Program-made: the position numbers and the translations under genes
Shown: positions 18,985 through 28,890 of the stretch, in pieces
Numbering within the stretch: position 1 is the stretch's first letter
Layout of the letters: each line of letters starts with the position of its first letter
The notes under the pieces: generated by a model
Database searches by the model: none
Told to the model about the DNA's origin: nothing
Seen by the model: only the letters and a program-made list of their open reading frames with translations
Assembly (NCBI GenBank): GCA_016713365.1
Contig: JADJPG010000005.1
Location: forward strand, 62,001-126,000
DNA from: Verrucomicrobiota bacterium
Lineage (GTDB): Bacteria > Verrucomicrobiota > Verrucomicrobiia > Limisphaerales > JADJPG01
DNA: 64,000 nt
Reading direction: 5' to 3'

Positions 18985-19782
18985 ATGAAAGCACGCATTC
19001 TCTCCACATTCGCGAAATCTCTTGCCCTGCTCATGACGCTGGGCGCCTTCACCACCGCCCACGCGGCAGACCAACCCAAGAAAATCCTCCTCGTCACGGT
19101 CACGAAGGGTTTCCGTCACAGCTCCATTCCCACGGCCACCAAGGTCATCACCGAGCTCGGCGAAAAATCCAAGGCGTTCACCGTGGACCTCGCGGCGACG
19201 GACGCTGACCTGATGGCCAAATCGACGCCCGAGAAGTTGAAGACTTACGACGGGTTCATCTTTGCGAACACAACCCTGGACCTCCCGCTCGCCGACAAGC
19301 AGGCGTTCCTCGACGCCATCAAGGGCGGCAAAGGCTTCGCCGGCATGCACTCGGCCAGTGACACGTTCCACGGCAAGAACGGCAAAGTGGATCCCTACAT
19401 CGAAATGCTCGGCGGCGAGTTCAAGACGCACGGCGCGCAGGTCGGCGTGGAGTGTCTCGTGCAGGATCCCAAACATCCGTCCGTGAAACATTTCGGGGAA
19501 TCCTACTGCATCGAGAAGGAGGAGATTTATCTCTTCATCAACTATGACCGTGCCAAGGTCCGCGACCTCCTGTCCCTCGACAAACACCCGAACAAGAAGA
19601 AGGAGCTCGGCCACTTCCCGATCGCGTGGTGCAAGGAATACGGCACCGGCAAGGTCTTCTACACCTCGCTCGGCCATCGTGAAGACGTGTGGGAAAACAA
19701 AGCCTTCCAGGAACACATTCTCGGCGGCATCAAGTGGTCGCTCGGCCTCGTCCCGGGCGATGCCATTCCGCTGGTGAAGTAA
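18985..19782 (+). CDS. ThuA-domain secreted protein
   Basis: The start at 18985 gives a signal peptide (MKARILSTFAKSLALLMTLGAFTTAHAA), whereas the longer frame from 18931 does not. The 265-residue product has the ThuA (trehalose utilisation-like) flavodoxin-type fold: KILLVTVTKGFRHSSIP, FANTTLDLP, GGKGFAGMHSASDTFH and GKVFYTSLGHREDVWE. ThuA-like proteins take part in disaccharide catabolism, and PVC bacteria carry many exported versions. It is 25 bases upstream of a DUF1080 gene, a common pairing, so the two are probably co-transcribed and act on glycosides. Confidence 0.88.
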   Translation: MKARILSTFAKSLALLMTLGAFTTAHAADQPKKILLVTVTKGFRHSSIPTATKVITELGEKSKAFTVDLAATDADLMAKSTPEKLKTYDGFIFANTTLDLPLADKQAFLDAIKGGKGFAGMHSASDTFHGKNGKVDPYIEMLGGEFKTHGAQVGVECLVQDPKHPSVKHFGESYCIEKEEIYLFINYDRAKVRDLLSLDKHPNKKKELGHFPIAWCKEYGTGKVFYTSLGHREDVWENKAFQEHILGGIKWSLGLVPGDAIPLVK

Positions 19783-19807
19783 TTCGCAACACCGGACTCA
19801 TCCCGTT

Positions 19808-20425
19808 ATGAAACGCACTCTCTCCCTCCTCACCGCGCTGGCGCTGAGCGCCACGTTCGCCTTTGCCGCCGATGAAGCTGGCTTCGTCCCGCTCTTCAAT
19901 GGCAAGGACACGACGGGCTGGCATCTGCGCCGCAAGGACGGCCACAACAGCTGGTCCATCGACGGCGGCGTGTTGAAGAACACCGTCAACAAAGGCGAGC
20001 ACGGCACCGATCTCGTCACGGACAAGAAGTTCTGGAACTTCACCGTGCGCTACGAGTTTCAGGTGCCGGACAATTCGAACAGCGGCTTCTATCTGCGCGG
20101 GCGGCACGAGATTCAGATTCTCGGCGACTTCAAGGGCGGCAAAACCTCCAAAGGCGGCAACGGCGCGATCTACAATCACACCGCGCCCAGCGAGTTCGCC
20201 TCCAAGCCCGGTGGCGAATGGCAGACGGCGGAGGCGACGATCATCGGCAACAAGATCACGGTCATCCTGAATGGCAAAAAGATTCACGACAACGTGGAGT
20301 GCAACAAGGCGACTGGTTCCGAGATCGACGCCAAGGTGACCGAGCCCGGTCCGATCTTCCTGCAAGGCGACCACGGCACGGTCTGGTTCCGCAACATGCG
20401 CATCAAGGAACTGCCGAAAGACTAA
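19808..20425 (+). CDS. DUF1080 (3-keto-disaccharide hydrolase-like) secreted protein
   Basis: The 205-residue product has a signal peptide ending near AFAADEAGF. It then shows the DUF1080 concanavalin-like lectin fold: FVPLFNGKDTTGWHLR at the start, NSGFYLRGRHEIQIL in the middle, and GPIFLQGDHGTVWFRNMRIKEL at the end. Members include 3-keto-glycoside hydrolases. The adjacent ThuA gene fits a 3-keto sugar pathway, but a Gfo/Idh/MocA 3-dehydrogenase is not adjacent. An intrinsic terminator follows. Confidence 0.88.
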   Translation: MKRTLSLLTALALSATFAFAADEAGFVPLFNGKDTTGWHLRRKDGHNSWSIDGGVLKNTVNKGEHGTDLVTDKKFWNFTVRYEFQVPDNSNSGFYLRGRHEIQILGDFKGGKTSKGGNGAIYNHTAPSEFASKPGGEWQTAEATIIGNKITVILNGKKIHDNVECNKATGSEIDAKVTEPGPIFLQGDHGTVWFRNMRIKELPKD

Positions 20426-20451
20426 TTCCTCCCGCACATCATTCGTTTCCC

Positions 20452-20479
20452 AAGGCAGGCTTCGCGGCCTGCCTTTTTG
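20452..20479 (+). terminator. Intrinsic terminator after the ThuA-DUF1080 genes
   Basis: A stem GGCAGGC/GCCTGCC (20454-20460 with 20467-20473), extended by A-T pairs, has a six-base loop and is followed by TTTTT. It starts 27 bases after the DUF1080 stop codon. Confidence 0.82.
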
Positions 20480-20633
20480 TTTTGGCCGATAAGGGCGGCC
20501 ATGACGAAACCGGGGCGGGGGCATCAATTCATTTCATCCTCCACCCAGCTAATGGCGAACGAGTTTCGTCCGATTGATTGGGGGCGACTCATCCGGCGCA
20601 CACGCGTTCCGGTCAAGTCCCCTCAATTGAACC

Positions 20634-22319
20634 ATGTCTCAGACGAGCCAGCCCGATGACCGGTCGGCCCCGGCGGCATCTTCCTCGGCGACCAAGCCGT
20701 GGCGGGCCGGGCTGTTGACCGGCATCATGACGCTTGTCACCGCGCTCGTCAGCGGCAGCATCCTTTACCAGCTTTCTCTCGAAGCGTTGCAGTCTGAACT
20801 CCGCGAGAACCTCATCCGCACGGCCAAGACCGCCGCGGTGGTCATCGACGCAAAAAGCCACCGGCAGTTCCAGAGGCAAGGACAGGAAACCAGCGCGGCG
20901 TACCAGAAAGCGATTCAACCGCTCGAGCAAATCCGCCTCGCGGCCGGAGACATCAAGTTCATCTACACCTGCGTGATGATTTCGAATCGGGTCCACTTCG
21001 TCCTCGATCCCACGCCCGCAGGCGACGCCGATCGCGACGGCACGGACGACAAATCGCATATCATGCAGGTGTACGACGATCCCAGCCCGGAGCTCGTCAA
21101 GGCCTTGACGGACGCCAAACCCGGAGCAGACGCCCAGACCTACACCGACGCCTGGGGAACGTTTATCAGCGGTTACTCGCCGTTCTTCGATGCAAAAGGA
21201 AAGCCGGCTGGCGTGGTCGGAGTGGACCTCGACGCTGCCAGCTACGTACGGCGGCTGGCATCCATGCGCACCGCGGCCTGGACAGGAACCGGCGTCGCGC
21301 TCGCCTTGTCGCTCATCGCGGGCATTGGCTTCTACCGGCTGCAGGCGCGCATCGAGCAGTTCCGTCGCAAGATCGAGCAGCTCAACACTGAGCTCGAAGC
21401 AAAAGTCGCCGAACGCACCGCGCAGCTGGACGCCTCAAACAAGCAACTCGCGGAGGAAGTCATCGAACGACGCCGTTCGGAAACAGAGGCGAAGCAGGCA
21501 CGGCGCGCCGCCGAGACCGCCAACCGGACGAAGAGCGAATTCCTCGCGACCATGACCCATGAACTGCGCACGCCCATGAACGGCGTCGTAGGCATGGCCA
21601 ACGTGCTTCTCTCCACGGCGTTGGACGACGATCAAGCCGAGTGCGTGCAGATCATCCGCAGCTCAGGCGAATCTCTCCTCGGACTCGTGGACAACATCCT
21701 CGATTTCTCGATGCTGGAAGGCGAGGAGCTCGGCATGGAAGTCGTCCCCTACGATCCGCGCGAAGTCGTCCAGAAAGTCGTGGATGTGCTCTCCAGTCGC
21801 GCGCAGGACAAGAACCTCGCCATCCAGATGCGCGTCGCCGCCGACCTTCCCGGTCAACTCGTCAGCGACGCCGGACGCGTGCGGCAGGTGTTGATGAACC
21901 TCGTCGACAACGCGATCAAGTTCACGGAAACAGGTTCCGTGGCCGTTGAATTACGCGTCACCGATCACGCCTGCGACGTGGAGCTCGGGGAGAACTGCCC
22001 TGCCAGCATCGCACTGGAATACGTCTGCTTCAGCGTGTCCGATACGGGCATCGGCATTCCCGCGGAAAAGAAGGCGTCACTCTTTCAGGAATTTTCCCAG
22101 GGGGACTCCTCTGCGTCGCGTAAACACGGCGGTATCGGCCTCGGGCTTGCGCTATGCAAGCGGCTGGTGAATCTGATGGGCGGAGAGATCGGATGCTCGA
22201 GCGAGCCAGGCAAAGGTTCGACCTTCTGGTTCACGCTCCCGGTCGGCGCGTGCGCTGTCCCGCTTCACCTGCGCAGTCCGAAACCACTGCCTACAGATCC
22301 GAAGTCCGCCGCGGCGTAA
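20634..22319 (+). CDS. Membrane-bound sensor histidine kinase
   Basis: The 561-residue protein has a first membrane segment at about residues 26-46. A periplasmic sensor region of about 170 residues with a dCache/PAS-like pattern follows (GYSPFFDAKGKPAGVVGVDLD), then a second membrane segment at about 222-242. A coiled coil (about 245-300) leads to the H-box MTHELRTPMNGV (His near 308). The N-box (NLVDNAIKFTE), G1 (DTGIGIP) and G2 (GGIGLGLAL) motifs complete the ATPase domain. There is no receiver domain and no response regulator nearby, so it is an orphan kinase. The ligand is unknown. Confidence 0.92.
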   Translation: MSQTSQPDDRSAPAASSSATKPWRAGLLTGIMTLVTALVSGSILYQLSLEALQSELRENLIRTAKTAAVVIDAKSHRQFQRQGQETSAAYQKAIQPLEQIRLAAGDIKFIYTCVMISNRVHFVLDPTPAGDADRDGTDDKSHIMQVYDDPSPELVKALTDAKPGADAQTYTDAWGTFISGYSPFFDAKGKPAGVVGVDLDAASYVRRLASMRTAAWTGTGVALALSLIAGIGFYRLQARIEQFRRKIEQLNTELEAKVAERTAQLDASNKQLAEEVIERRRSETEAKQARRAAETANRTKSEFLATMTHELRTPMNGVVGMANVLLSTALDDDQAECVQIIRSSGESLLGLVDNILDFSMLEGEELGMEVVPYDPREVVQKVVDVLSSRAQDKNLAIQMRVAADLPGQLVSDAGRVRQVLMNLVDNAIKFTETGSVAVELRVTDHACDVELGENCPASIALEYVCFSVSDTGIGIPAEKKASLFQEFSQGDSSASRKHGGIGLGLALCKRLVNLMGGEIGCSSEPGKGSTFWFTLPVGACAVPLHLRSPKPLPTDPKSAAA

Positions 22320-22329
22320 CCGAACCGGC

Positions 22330-23028
22330 TTATTGCAATTTCTTCTTTGCCTCGTCCGGCAATGAAACCGTCGCTGCTCCGACATCTTTGATTTCCACCA
22401 TCGCCGTCCGGCTTACCTCCACCTCGGTCTTGTCCTCTCCCGTCGTAATTTTTCCCTTCACCACAAACTCGTACTTCGCCAGCGAACCATCCTTCAGCCA
22501 GAACTTCACCGCGCCCTGCGCAGAAGGCGCCGCCGCTGCGCGACGACCGAACAACGCGAACATCTCCTTCGCCCAAGCGCCATCCAGTTCACTTGCATAA
22601 GCGCCGTCCGCTTCCTTTTTCAGACCGGTCGCCTTGCCCGCCAACATGGTCGCTTCGTCGGTCGGCCGCTTGATCAAACGCAGGCGCTGAACGGTGCGGT
22701 TGTTCTCGCCGATCTCCGCCGTCGAGAGCCATTCGCCCGTGTAGTTGACGATCATCTTCTCGCCCTTGATCCCGATCTCGACGGTAATGTCGCCCATCTC
22801 ACCACTCACCACCGCGTAGCCATCCTTGTCGGCCTTGCCCTTCAACGGCACCTGCCCGCGGCCCGCCGATTCACTCCCCGTCACCTTCGGCGTGAAGGAC
22901 CAGCTGTAGCCGGATTGCTGTTCGAGCTTCTTGATCGCCGCCGAGACTTCCGATTTCGGATCCGCCGCCGCAGTGCAAGCAACGAGAAGAGTCGCTGAAA
23001 GTACAAACGTTGAGAGCAATGATTTCAT
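22330..23028 (-). CDS. Secreted protein of unknown function (paralogue of the 47.9 kb gene)
   Basis: The 232-residue product has a signal peptide (MKSLLSTFVLSATLLVACTAAA). Its C-terminal 60 residues, from VKFWLKDGSLAKYEFVVKGK to VSLPDEAKKKLQ, closely match those of the gene at 47919-48650. Both have SxYSW near the N-terminus and a repeated beta-strand pattern resembling lipoprotein-localisation (LolA/LppX-like) folds. It is 25 bases downstream of the PVC-type dehydrogenase gene and may be co-transcribed. Function not recognised. Confidence 0.75.
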   Translation of the reverse strand: MKSLLSTFVLSATLLVACTAAADPKSEVSAAIKKLEQQSGYSWSFTPKVTGSESAGRGQVPLKGKADKDGYAVVSGEMGDITVEIGIKGEKMIVNYTGEWLSTAEIGENNRTVQRLRLIKRPTDEATMLAGKATGLKKEADGAYASELDGAWAKEMFALFGRRAAAAPSAQGAVKFWLKDGSLAKYEFVVKGKITTGEDKTEVEVSRTAMVEIKDVGAATVSLPDEAKKKLQ

Positions 23029-23053
23029 GGGATGAGTTGTAATCTGGGATTGT

Positions 23054-26000
23054 CTACTTGGCGGCGCCCGCCGGCAACGGCACCTGACCGGAACGGCTGA
23101 GATAATAAATAAGGTCGCGCACTTCCTGATCGGTCAACGCCGCGAGCAACCCTTCCGGCATCATCGACAGCTCGGTCTGATGCTGGCTCGCAATCTCATC
23201 GCGCGGGATCGTGACCAGCTCATTCGGCGTCTGGAGCATGATCGATTTATCGCCCATAATCTTCACCACGCCCGTGAGGCTGCGACCATCCTTCGTTTCA
23301 ATCTCGCTCGTGCGATACTCGTTCGGGATGACCGCGTTCGGATCGACGATCGTTTCGAGCAGGTAAGCCAAGTCCGTCCGGTTCGCGCCAGTGATGTCAG
23401 GCCCAACTTTTCCGCCCGTGTCGAACAGCGTGTGGCACTGCGCGCAAACCTTGTTGTAAACGACTCGCCCGGCCGACGCGTTGCCAGGTTGCGAACCGCC
23501 CGCGCCATAGATGCGGCGATACTTCTCGATCTCCGCCTTCTTGTCCGCGCTGCTCTCGCGGAACGTGCCGAACAACGTCGTGAGCTGCTGCTTCACACCG
23601 TCATCCTTCAGCCCGCGCAATTGCCGCATCACATCCGCTGTGAGATCTGCCTTCGCCACCTTGTTGGCCTCCACCGCGCTCAAGAGCGGCTTCGCAAAAG
23701 CCGGGCGCGAAACCAGCGTGCTTAAAGCGTCTCGCTTCTGCGCCGCATCAAGCTGCGAATACACCGCAAGGATCGATTCCGGCGTTTTCGCGTCATTGTA
23801 TCCACACAGCGCGCGCAAGGCCGGTCCGCGCAGCACCGTCTCACCCAGCAACACCTGCAACATCGGCGGCAGCTCCGCGTCCTTCACGCCGACGAGCGAA
23901 TCCAGCGCCGCGCGGCGCGCGACCACGGCGGCGGTCGTATCCTTCAATATCTGCCGCAACGCCGTCAGCGCCTTCTGGCTGCCGAACGTCAGCGAAAGCG
24001 ACTGCGCCAGTGCACGCACGTCCGCATTCGCGCTCGCGGTGAGTTTCGTCTCCACCGCGTCCCAGCCCTTCGGCATCGGCACACTGCGCTGACCCTTCAA
24101 CGCCGCACTCAAGCCCGCCAGCATGTCGAGCTGCTTCACCGGCTCGCTCACGTCGGCGAGCTTCGCCGCGATCATGTCGCGCGCCTCAGGCGTTCCGATG
24201 GATGCCACGCGCCGCGTGGTGAAGTTCAGGATGCGCGGGATCTTCGTGTCGAGCGCGGTGGCCAGCGATTCCGCCGGATGGTCCGCCACGAGCGGTTCCA
24301 TCGCGAACCAATACATCAGCGGCAAGTTGTGATCGTTTGCATCTTCCTCGTGAGCGAGCAGGCGTTTAACGAGCGTCGCTCGCAATTGTTCATTCGTGGT
24401 GCGTTGCGCCGCGGACGCGATGAACAACCGCACCAGCTTGGACGGATCGCTCGACGCCATAGTCGAGAGATTCGGGTCAGGCTTCAGGCCTTGCTCACGG
24501 ATCTCGCGAATCAACCGCTCCACCGTCTCGGCGCTCTCGAACGCGAGCTGAATCGTCCAGGCGCGGACCCACTCGTCACCGCTCTTGACGTTCTCCACCA
24601 CCGTGCGCGCATCGAGTCCCGCCGTGGTGTGCAGCGACCACATCGCGCGGAGCTTCGCCGCGGTGTCTGCGCCTGAAACCAATCCCTTCTTGAGCGCCTC
24701 CGTGTTCGCCGCCACCGCACCCTTCTCGGCCGCGCGTTCCTGCAAAACGCGGCGCGCGTGACGGCTCATAAATTCATTCTTCGACGGCACGAGCTTCACG
24801 AGCTCTTCATCGCTCATCTTCGCGACGTCCGCGCGCGTGGTCTTCTGATTGTTGTAAACGATCTTGTAGATGCGGCCGTTGCTGCGGTCGTGACCGTCCT
24901 CGCGGTTATGATGGCACTGGTTCTTGTCGTACCAATCGATGATGAACACGCTGCCGTCCTGATCGTAGAGCTGATTCAACGTCTGCGACCAGGTGTCGTT
25001 GAAATTGAGGAAATCCTTCCCGTGCTTGCCGACGTAGCCCGAACCGTCGCGCACCGGAATGTCCACATTGAGCCGCTGCCCGTGAATATTTCCTAAGAAC
25101 AGTTTATTCCGGTACTCCGCCGGCCAGCTTTCGCCGAGGTAACACATCACACCGGCGTGCGCGTGACCACCGCCTGCGGAATCACTGCGCGCGTTGCCGG
25201 CATGCGGTCCGCCCGCGCCGGCCCAGTGAACGTGGTCGCCATGCTGTTTGATGTCCTCGTAAATGTGCGGATGCACCGGCTTGCCGCCGCTCTTGCGATA
25301 GCGCTTCGTTTCTTCCGCGCCGACGGTGAAATGTTCACCGCCCTGCCGCTCAATGCGCGCGCCTTGAATCATGTGCCAGAAGTGGGGAATGACGCACATC
25401 TCCGCGAAGAGCTGGCCATGCTCGTCGAAATCGATGCCCCACGGATTGCTCCCGCCTTCTGTGAACACCTCGAAGACATGCCGCGTCGGGTGATAACGCC
25501 ACACGCCAGCGTCCATCCACTGCCGTTCCACGGCGGGAGTCCCGGGCTTGCCGGGATTGCTCGGGCAGAAGACACCGTGGCAGCCGTAGAGCCAGCCGTC
25601 CGGTCCCCACGTGAAGGTGTTCAACGTCTCGTGCGTGTCCGCGGAATAATTCCAGCCATCGAGCAGAATCTTCGGATCGCCCGCCGGCTTCGGGTTCTCC
25701 CAATCGTTCACCGGCACGAACATCAAGTACGGCGCCGCACCGATCCACACGCCGCCGAAGCCCACTTCGAGACCGCTGATCAAGTTCACGTTTTCCAGGA
25801 ACACCGTGCGTTTGTCGAACTTGTGATCGCCGTCCGTGTCTTCGAGCACCAGGATGCGATCGCCGCCGCCGAGAATATCCTTCAACTGATCCGCCGTCGG
25901 TGTGGTCGTGGCGTTCTCCGTCTTCGGCGGGTGCCCTTTGCGCTTTGGATACGTGATGCCCTCCGCCACCCACACGCGCCCGCGATGATCGAGGCAGAAC

Positions 26001-26212
26001 GCGATCGGCTGGCGCACGTCCGGTTCAGCGGCGAAGACATGCATCGCAAAGCCCGGCGGCAACGTCGCCTTCGCGGCGGCCTCAGTGGCGCTCAAGCCGG
26101 CGAAGGCCACTTGATCGGCGGGCGGCGGCGTGGTCGCGGCGTAGACGCCGGTGGAAATGGTGTGCAGGCCGACGACCACCGTCGCCACGAACGCAAACGA
26201 ATGAATCTTCAT
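23054..26212 (-). CDS. PVC-type membrane-bound dehydrogenase with C-terminal haem-binding domain
   Basis: The start at 26212 gives a signal peptide (MKIHSFAFVATVVVGLHT); the frame is open further upstream without one. The 1,052-residue protein has an N-terminal six-bladed propeller of the TIGR02604 type (LPPGFAMHVFAAEPDVRQP, GRVWVAEGITYP, DTDGDHKFDKRTVF). A long HEAT-like alpha-helical middle follows, then a C-terminal cytochrome c module with CAQCH (about residue 923) and the TIGR02603 tail. Such proteins are expanded in planctomycetes and Verrucomicrobia and are linked to degradation of complex carbohydrates. The haem is presumably attached in the periplasm. Confidence 0.9.
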   Translation of the reverse strand: MKIHSFAFVATVVVGLHTISTGVYAATTPPPADQVAFAGLSATEAAAKATLPPGFAMHVFAAEPDVRQPIAFCLDHRGRVWVAEGITYPKRKGHPPKTENATTTPTADQLKDILGGGDRILVLEDTDGDHKFDKRTVFLENVNLISGLEVGFGGVWIGAAPYLMFVPVNDWENPKPAGDPKILLDGWNYSADTHETLNTFTWGPDGWLYGCHGVFCPSNPGKPGTPAVERQWMDAGVWRYHPTRHVFEVFTEGGSNPWGIDFDEHGQLFAEMCVIPHFWHMIQGARIERQGGEHFTVGAEETKRYRKSGGKPVHPHIYEDIKQHGDHVHWAGAGGPHAGNARSDSAGGGHAHAGVMCYLGESWPAEYRNKLFLGNIHGQRLNVDIPVRDGSGYVGKHGKDFLNFNDTWSQTLNQLYDQDGSVFIIDWYDKNQCHHNREDGHDRSNGRIYKIVYNNQKTTRADVAKMSDEELVKLVPSKNEFMSRHARRVLQERAAEKGAVAANTEALKKGLVSGADTAAKLRAMWSLHTTAGLDARTVVENVKSGDEWVRAWTIQLAFESAETVERLIREIREQGLKPDPNLSTMASSDPSKLVRLFIASAAQRTTNEQLRATLVKRLLAHEEDANDHNLPLMYWFAMEPLVADHPAESLATALDTKIPRILNFTTRRVASIGTPEARDMIAAKLADVSEPVKQLDMLAGLSAALKGQRSVPMPKGWDAVETKLTASANADVRALAQSLSLTFGSQKALTALRQILKDTTAAVVARRAALDSLVGVKDAELPPMLQVLLGETVLRGPALRALCGYNDAKTPESILAVYSQLDAAQKRDALSTLVSRPAFAKPLLSAVEANKVAKADLTADVMRQLRGLKDDGVKQQLTTLFGTFRESSADKKAEIEKYRRIYGAGGSQPGNASAGRVVYNKVCAQCHTLFDTGGKVGPDITGANRTDLAYLLETIVDPNAVIPNEYRTSEIETKDGRSLTGVVKIMGDKSIMLQTPNELVTIPRDEIASQHQTELSMMPEGLLAALTDQEVRDLIYYLSRSGQVPLPAGAAK

Positions 26213-26332
26213 GGTGAAATCGAACTCAATTAACCGCTGAACACACTCCGCGGACAACAAAGAAAACACGGCGCCAGACACTCGCGTCATTCCCGGCGCC
26301 GCATTCACACCGTTGTCAAAATCCTGAACGCC

Positions 26333-27667
26333 TCACTTCACCGACGCACTCGCCGGCGTAAACAGCTTCGGCTGCGCCTTCTGCCATTCCTCGCGCGACA
26401 CCGTCTTCTTCTCGTGCAGGTGAACGAACGTTCCCTTCTTGTTGCCCACCACGATGTCCGGCAGGCCATCGCCATTCATGTCGCTCGCGACCACTTGCAC
26501 GCCCACGCCCGAATTGTCGTCGATGAGATACGGGATGAAATCCACGCTCTTGTCCGCGCCGCGCACGGTCTTGAACCAATAGAGCACCGCCTTGTCATTG
26601 CGGTCGGGGTCGCCCGTGCGGCCGTGGGACCAGAAGCGCTTGCCGGTGACGATGTCTTTCAAGCCGTCGCCGTCCATATCGACCAAATCGATCGCATGCA
26701 GCTCCGAGAACTTCACGCCGTATTTGTTCTCCTTCGGCTCCTTGTTCATCACGATATGTTCGCGGAACTTGATCTCCGCGCCCTCGCGATACTGCTCATA
26801 CCACGCGAGACCAAACCCGTGCGCCGACAAGCCAGTGATGATGTCGTTCAAGCCATCCCCGTTCAGATCGTAGGCATACATCTGCGAACCACCCACGCCC
26901 ATCGGTTGCTTGTGGAACGTCCACAACGGATCGCCCGCCAGCGACGCCGGCTGTTCCCACCAACCGTCCTTCTCCAGCAAATCCAATCGGCCATCGCCGT
27001 TCACATCGCCCACGCCCATGCCATGCGTGAACTTGCCGTATTTATTGTTCGGCGAGATCGCGTGAAACACCCACGGCTTCTCCGGCGCGTTCCAGTCCGG
27101 CGACGCATACCCATATTGCCCCATGGTGATGCACACCAACTCCGGCTTTCCATCACCCGTGAGGTCCGTAAACGTCGGCGACTCATTATCCGTTTGCGCG
27201 AAAATCTTGTGCCGCTTCCAGTGACCATCCTTCCCCTGCGGATTCTCGAACCACGACGTGTCTTGCCCCGGGAAACCGATGATCAAAATGTCATTCCACC
27301 CGTCCTTGTTAAAGTCCAGCACCCACGCGAAAAAGTTGTCCGAATATTTGTTATCCTTGCCCAATGTCCCCTCGAAGCCCGGCACCTTCACCGACGTCAT
27401 CGGGCCCAGCTTCAGCGTGAAGGTCGTCTTCGGCTCGTAAATTTCATGGCGCTTCTTGAAATCCGGCCCCTCCCACCACCACGGGCCGGACACCAGATCG
27501 TTCACGCCGTCCTTGTTCAAATCCCCGAAGTTCGCCCCCTCGCACCAGAACTGGTCGCTCAACTGGATGCGCTTGAAGGTGTGCAAATCCTCCGCCTGCG
27601 CGACGCTGACCACGCCGAACCCGGCGACCAATACGAGAGACGAAACGACCGAAGTGGAGATCTTCAT
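26333..27667 (-). CDS. Secreted FG-GAP/VCBS-repeat protein
   Basis: The start at 27667 gives a signal peptide (MKISTSVVSSLVLVAGFG...AQAE). The 444-residue protein is built of FG-GAP/VCBS-type beta-propeller blades with calcium loops: DLNKDGVNDLVSG, DFNKDGWNDILI, DVNGDGRLDLLE, DLNGDGLNDIITG, DMDGDGLKDIVTG and DMNGDGLPDIVVG. It probably binds a ligand or carbohydrate outside the cell. The 120-base gap to the dehydrogenase gene downstream allows co-transcription. Confidence 0.88.
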   Translation of the reverse strand: MKISTSVVSSLVLVAGFGVVSVAQAEDLHTFKRIQLSDQFWCEGANFGDLNKDGVNDLVSGPWWWEGPDFKKRHEIYEPKTTFTLKLGPMTSVKVPGFEGTLGKDNKYSDNFFAWVLDFNKDGWNDILIIGFPGQDTSWFENPQGKDGHWKRHKIFAQTDNESPTFTDLTGDGKPELVCITMGQYGYASPDWNAPEKPWVFHAISPNNKYGKFTHGMGVGDVNGDGRLDLLEKDGWWEQPASLAGDPLWTFHKQPMGVGGSQMYAYDLNGDGLNDIITGLSAHGFGLAWYEQYREGAEIKFREHIVMNKEPKENKYGVKFSELHAIDLVDMDGDGLKDIVTGKRFWSHGRTGDPDRNDKAVLYWFKTVRGADKSVDFIPYLIDDNSGVGVQVVASDMNGDGLPDIVVGNKKGTFVHLHEKKTVSREEWQKAQPKLFTPASASVK

Positions 27668-27768
27668 AAATGTGTTCATTTGCTGACGCACGAGGACGAC
27701 ACATCATTCAGGCTCCACTTCTTTACAGAAGTTCAAAAGCGCGCATCACGGCGCCAGCCCCCGGCCCC

Positions 27769-27841
27769 TGTAGCAGCGGACGTCAGTCCGCTCCATCTGA
27801 ACTCGAAAGATAAAATGAGCCGACTCACGTCGGCTGCTACA
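27769..27841. repeat. REP-like inverted pair A
   Basis: Two 27-base arms (27769-27795 and 27815-27841) are inverted copies with about five mismatches, 19 bases apart. Each arm starts with TGTAGCAGC and contains an internal palindrome (CGGAC...GTCCG). The GTAG head plus hairpin is the layout of REP elements, and the paired layout resembles a BIME. Confidence 0.65.
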
Positions 27842-27952
27842 AGTCAGGGCTCGACCCCGCGAATTCACCTCTCCGCTCACGATTACATACAAAACAAACA
27901 GGCGGCCGATCTTGCGACCAGCCGCCTGCGTGCGAGGAGTAGGTATGCCTGA

Positions 27953-28717
27953 CTAAAAGACAAATGGCGCGTTCGGACGCAGACCAAACTCCGTGCGCGG
28001 CCCGGCGCTCGTCGGCTCCTTCGGCGGCCACGCCGCGTCCGCCGCGCGCTGGATGCGCCAGCGCCGCTCGCGGATGCTCAAAATCTGTGCGTCACGCTCC
28101 TGCCGCTCCTGCTTGCCGCGCGCCAGCTCCGTCACCTGCGCGGTGTAAGACGCGATGTAATCCCCGCGCTGCGTCGTCACGCTCGTGAGAAACGCACTCG
28201 TGATGCCCGGCAACGAATCCTCCGACGCCTTGGCGATGATATTCTGTGAAAACGATTCCAGCATCGCGCGATTCTCGTTGATGCGCTGGCCGATGTAATA
28301 ATCCGCGAGACGCTCCGGCTGCGCAGGCAGGAACTTCTGCCGGGCTGCCGCCTGGATCGTGCGCAAGCTTCGCAACAACACCCGCTCCGCTGCGCCCTCA
28401 TTCGCCGTCGCCGTCCGCTTAGCCACCGTGCAATTCGCCGCGTTCCGGCTCTTCGCCGCCGCTGTCGCGATATCCAGCTCGAGCGTGTTCACAAACTCGG
28501 ACGTGATCTCCCGCGTCGCCAGCACCGTCGCATAAGCAGACTTCTTTGCCGCCGTCACGATCTGGCCTGCGAAACACAGCTCGCGTTCCTGCGCGCGGTT
28601 CAGAGTGGACGGCGAGCGCCGCTTTGCCACGGGTGGCTCGACCACGGAGATTTGGGCGTTGGTATAAATGCCGGATTCCGGCGTGAACAACGGAGCGGGA
28701 CTGGTGGATTCAGACAT
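27953..28717 (-). CDS. Conserved-looking protein of unknown function
   Basis: The 254-residue product has no signal peptide or membrane segment. It is strongly helical and rich in Ala, Arg and Glu, with a polar N-terminus (MSESTSPAPLFTPESG) and a middle part suggesting an antiparallel helical bundle (ERLADYYIGQRINENR, FLTSVTTQRGDYIASY). I do not recognise a family. It is bracketed by REP-like pairs on both sides, which is typical of a gene between mobile intergenic repeats rather than evidence of function. The reading frame has normal GC and codon use for the window, so it is probably real. Confidence 0.55.
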   Translation of the reverse strand: MSESTSPAPLFTPESGIYTNAQISVVEPPVAKRRSPSTLNRAQERELCFAGQIVTAAKKSAYATVLATREITSEFVNTLELDIATAAAKSRNAANCTVAKRTATANEGAAERVLLRSLRTIQAAARQKFLPAQPERLADYYIGQRINENRAMLESFSQNIIAKASEDSLPGITSAFLTSVTTQRGDYIASYTAQVTELARGKQERQERDAQILSIRERRWRIQRAADAAWPPKEPTSAGPRTEFGLRPNAPFVF

Positions 28718-28820
28718 AGGTAGGAGTTAGTTGAGGTTAAAAACATCGATTGTGAAGAGTTCCAAAACGCCAATGGCGGATCCCATTCCAGCGGCAACCG
28801 AACGAGCGCTCCAATTGGCC

Positions 28821-28890
28821 GTAGCATCCGGCGTGAGCCGGATCACTCCTTTACCGAGCGACAAATGATCCGGCTCACGCCGGATGCTAC
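28821..28890. repeat. REP-like inverted pair B
   Basis: This is a perfect 25-base inverted repeat (28821-28845 with 28866-28890) around a 20-base spacer. Each arm starts GTAGCATCC and contains the internal palindrome CCGG...CCGG, so each arm can fold alone or pair with its partner. Confidence 0.8.

Noticed and set aside
25157..27952. Long plus-strand frames (358 and 512 codons) opposite the dehydrogenase and FG-GAP genes
   Set aside because: Typical antisense shadows of GC-rich genes, rich in Arg, His and Val with no motif; the minus-strand families are clear.
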